From an uncultured Candidatus Melainabacteria bacterium (GTDB lineage: Bacteria > Cyanobacteriota > Vampirovibrionia > Gastranaerophilales > Gastranaerophilaceae), in the NCBI GenBank assembly GCA_934718085.1, contig CAKUZL010000002.1:62001-126000 (forward strand): DNA of 64,000 nt, given 5' to 3'. The notes below the pieces were generated by a model. That model did not search any database. It was not told the origin of the DNA and worked only from the letters and a program-made list of their open reading frames with translations. Shown here in pieces: positions 62,120 through 64,000 of this stretch (positions are counted from its first letter, which is position 1; each line of letters begins with the position of its first letter). The translations under genes and the position numbers were made by a program.

Positions 62120-62129
62120 AGGAGAAACG

Positions 62130-63608
62130 ATGAATTTAAAAGTTGAAAAAGCTTCTTTGGCACAAACGAAGGCGGATTTGCTTGTCGTAAACCTGTTTGA
62201 AGGCGTCAAAAACCCGGGTGGGGCAACCGGAGCTGCCGATGACGTTTTGAACGGTGCGATAACCGAGTTTGTCATCGGAAAAGAAGGGTTTGACGGGAAA
62301 TTCGGCGAGTTTTATCTTTTGCCGATCGTCGGAGAGTGCCCGTTTTCGAAAGTTTTAATCGTCGGGCTCGGTGAACATTCAAAGTTTACTTATGCTCGCT
62401 TGAAAGAGCTTTCGATGAAAACTATCGCGCAAATAAAAAAATACAAAAACGTCGGAAAAGTCTCGTCGATTTTGCACGGTGCGGGTTGCGCCGGTCTTGA
62501 TGCCGAAAAATGTGCGGAAGTTGTTGCGGAAGGCACGATAAAAGGGTATTTCGAGTTTGATAAGTACAAAACGGAAAAGAATGATAAGGTTTCGGAATTC
62601 GTAATTCTCGAACCCGATGCCGATAAATACGAAAAAGCCGTTAAAGGTGCGAAAATCGGTAAAATAAAGGCGGAAGCCGCAAACTTCGTTCGTACTTTGG
62701 TCACGGACAGCCCTCAAGATATTACTCCTCTGAAGCTTGCAGAAATCGCAAAACAGCTTAACGTCAGCGAAGTCAACGTTTATACTGATATTCGCGGAAT
62801 GAAAATGGGTGCGTTTGCGGCGGTCGCGCAAGGCAGTCCGAATGCGCCGCAATTTATTCACATGAAGTATGTTCCCGAAAATCCCGTTAAAAAGGTTGTT
62901 TTAATCGGTAAGGGCATAACGTTCGATTCGGGCGGACTTGACCTTAAACCGCCGGCTTCGATGCTTAACATGAAGGACGATATGACGGGTGCCGCGACCG
63001 TTTTGGCGATAATGAAATATATTAAGGCGTTAAATCCGAAGGTTGAAGTTCACGGGCTGATTGCGGCTTGCGAAAATATGCCGGGGGCGTCGGCGTACAA
63101 ACCGGGCGACATTTTGACCGCTCGAAACGGAAAAACGATTGAAGTGGACAATACCGATGCGGAAGGGCGTTTAACTTTGGCTGACGCGCTTTGCTACGCG
63201 AGCGAACTTGAACCGGACGTAATAATTGACGTTGCGACTTTGACCGGTGCCTGCATGGTTGCTTTGGGCTCGGTTGCAAGCGGAATTATGGGCAACAATG
63301 ACGAGCTCGTAAAACGGCTTATTCAAATCGGAAACGACGAAGGTGAATATTTCTGGGAACTTCCGATGTTCGAAGAATACGGATTGAGCCTGAAGAGCGA
63401 TATTGCGGACATGAAAAATACCGGTTCGCGTTACGGCGGAGCGTCGGCTGCGGGAATGTTTCTCAAAAACTTTGTTTCGGGGAATCCTTCCTGGGCGCAC
63501 CTTGATATTGCGGGAACGGCATTTATCGACAAACCGTTCAAAGGGCTTCAAAAGGGCTCGACGGGTGTTGCCGTCGATACTTTGACGGAATATTTGCTGT
63601 CGTTTTAA
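62130..63608 (+). CDS. pepA: Cytosolic leucyl aminopeptidase (M17, PepA)
   Basis: 492 residues. The N-terminal macro-like domain is followed by the M17 catalytic part: GKGITFDSGGLDLKPPASMLNMKDDMTGAA with metal ligands, AACENMPGASAYKPGDI, the family signature NTDAEGRLTLADAL and DVATLTGACMVALG. It removes N-terminal residues from peptides; some PepA proteins also bind DNA. AAAGGAG 5 nt before the ATG. Ends the efflux-signalling unit 10 bases after the response regulator. Confidence 0.97.
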   Translation: MNLKVEKASLAQTKADLLVVNLFEGVKNPGGATGAADDVLNGAITEFVIGKEGFDGKFGEFYLLPIVGECPFSKVLIVGLGEHSKFTYARLKELSMKTIAQIKKYKNVGKVSSILHGAGCAGLDAEKCAEVVAEGTIKGYFEFDKYKTEKNDKVSEFVILEPDADKYEKAVKGAKIGKIKAEAANFVRTLVTDSPQDITPLKLAEIAKQLNVSEVNVYTDIRGMKMGAFAAVAQGSPNAPQFIHMKYVPENPVKKVVLIGKGITFDSGGLDLKPPASMLNMKDDMTGAATVLAIMKYIKALNPKVEVHGLIAACENMPGASAYKPGDILTARNGKTIEVDNTDAEGRLTLADALCYASELEPDVIIDVATLTGACMVALGSVASGIMGNNDELVKRLIQIGNDEGEYFWELPMFEEYGLSLKSDIADMKNTGSRYGGASAAGMFLKNFVSGNPSWAHLDIAGTAFIDKPFKGLQKGSTGVAVDTLTEYLLSF

Positions 63609-63648
63609 CGTGCAAGGTTTCGTTACAGTGTAATAGTTTTAAATACGG

Positions 63649-63684
63649 AAAAATCCCGAATCATACGGCTCGGGATTTTTCCTT
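63649..63684. terminator. Bidirectional terminator after pepA
   Basis: GGAAAAATCCCGA pairs with TCGGGATTTTTCC around a 9-nt loop; T-rich on both strands, between convergent genes. Confidence 0.9.
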
Positions 63685-63790
63685 TTCTTTTATATGTTTT
63701 TTGTTCGTTTGCCGCCGGAGCGCGCGGACGCGCTGCGAACCAAGTTTTTGTCGGGCGTGTGTTTACAAAAAATTTACAAATTTGCTGCGT

Positions 63791-64000
63791 TCAGAAAAAT
63801 TTCGGCAGTTGCCATTCCAATTTTTTCGGACGTTTCATTTCAAAGCCCGCTTCTTTCAAAACTTTCTCGGGAACTCCGTCGTACTTGCCTGATGCCGCGT
63901 AAAAAGTTTCGTCTTGTCTCCAGTCGTTGTGAGCCGATTTTGTCGGAGTTCTCCAATTTTTGCCGTAAGTTTCTTCGAGCCAACCTTGCGGGTCGTCGGG
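63791..64000 (-). CDS. 3' end of a possible LicD-like protein (start outside window)
   Basis: The last 69 codons of a minus-strand gene that enters from the right edge. The translation contains PQGWLEETYGKNWRTPTKSAHNDW, close in pattern to the C-terminal YLE.-.YG-x-W-x-TP part of LicD/FKRP-like phosphotransferases that add phosphocholine or sugar phosphates to glycans, and ends RPKKLEWQLPKFF. The stop is at 63791-63793. With only the end visible the family call is tentative. Confidence 0.55.
   Translation of the reverse strand, partial: PDDPQGWLEETYGKNWRTPTKSAHNDWRQDETFYAASGKYDGVPEKVLKEAGFEMKRPKKLEWQLPKFF

Noticed and set aside
1..64000. tRNA, rRNA, riboswitch or phage genes
   Set aside because: I looked for T-loop words and conserved RNA motifs in the gene-free stretches and found none that I could support.

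Overview
The window looks like a chromosomal stretch from a Gram-negative-type bacterium with moderate AT content. The best guess is a non-photosynthetic relative of Cyanobacteria (Gastranaerophilales / Melainabacteria type). The pointers are a complete RND pump with a TolC-like outer-membrane channel, several lipoproteins and signal-peptide proteins, a Ycf45-type R3H/AAA ATPase of the kind known from Cyanobacteria and their sister groups, and several large low-complexity or EF-hand-like proteins with no obvious family. This placement is inference. No rRNA, tRNA, CRISPR, transposase or phage module was recognised.

Layout. 1-5.7 kb: the 5' part of a MATE transporter, mtaB and dnaE. 6-12.3 kb (minus): a GH57 glycoside hydrolase, then the tightly overlapping run nadB-nadC-nanE-ROK kinase. 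12.4-16.1 kb (minus): a 1232-residue EF-hand/Gly-rich protein. 16.3-18.9 kb: groES-groEL and a small HEAT-like protein. 19-24.8 kb: a HAD phosphatase, nadK-recN and the R3H ATPase. 24.9-31.9 kb: lineage-type hypotheticals, ysxC, ilvC, an SGNH lipoprotein and dtd. 32-38 kb: oppB-oppC-mgtC, an acyltransferase, glmU-prs. 38-42.6 kb: a pair of membrane proteins with charged tails, an alpha/beta hydrolase, a metallophosphoesterase, a lipoprotein and hsp20. 42.7-45 kb: a mosaic membrane-anchored HEFGH metallopeptidase flanked by inverted copies of a palindromic repeat, with a GATAT tandem repeat in its upstream region. 45-50.1 kb (minus): a four-gene run with a fused radical-SAM/DUF2344 protein and RNase E/G. 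50.2-54 kb: a repeat-like hypothetical, a sigma-70-like factor, and infC-rpmI-rplT, where infC appears to start at AUA. 54.1-63.6 kb: an RND efflux operon (adaptor, pump, TolC) running into a histidine kinase, a double-receiver regulator and a leucyl aminopeptidase. The right edge holds the 3' end of a possible LicD-like gene on the minus strand.

Three signals stand out. First, at least nine genes have a well-formed -10 box ending only 6-8 nt before the start codon, in most cases with a plausible -35 box 16-18 nt further upstream, and no spaced Shine-Dalgarno site; they are likely transcribed as leaderless mRNAs. Second, the metallopeptidase locus (42.77-44.97 kb) combines a composition break inside one gene, a simple-sequence repeat and inverted flanking repeats, which suggests a modular, exchangeable or switchable surface/effector gene. 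Third, groES and hsp20 share an 11-base element just upstream of their ribosome sites and show no CIRCE operator.

Start sites were chosen by hand from Shine-Dalgarno or leaderless-promoter evidence and often differ from the longest open frame.
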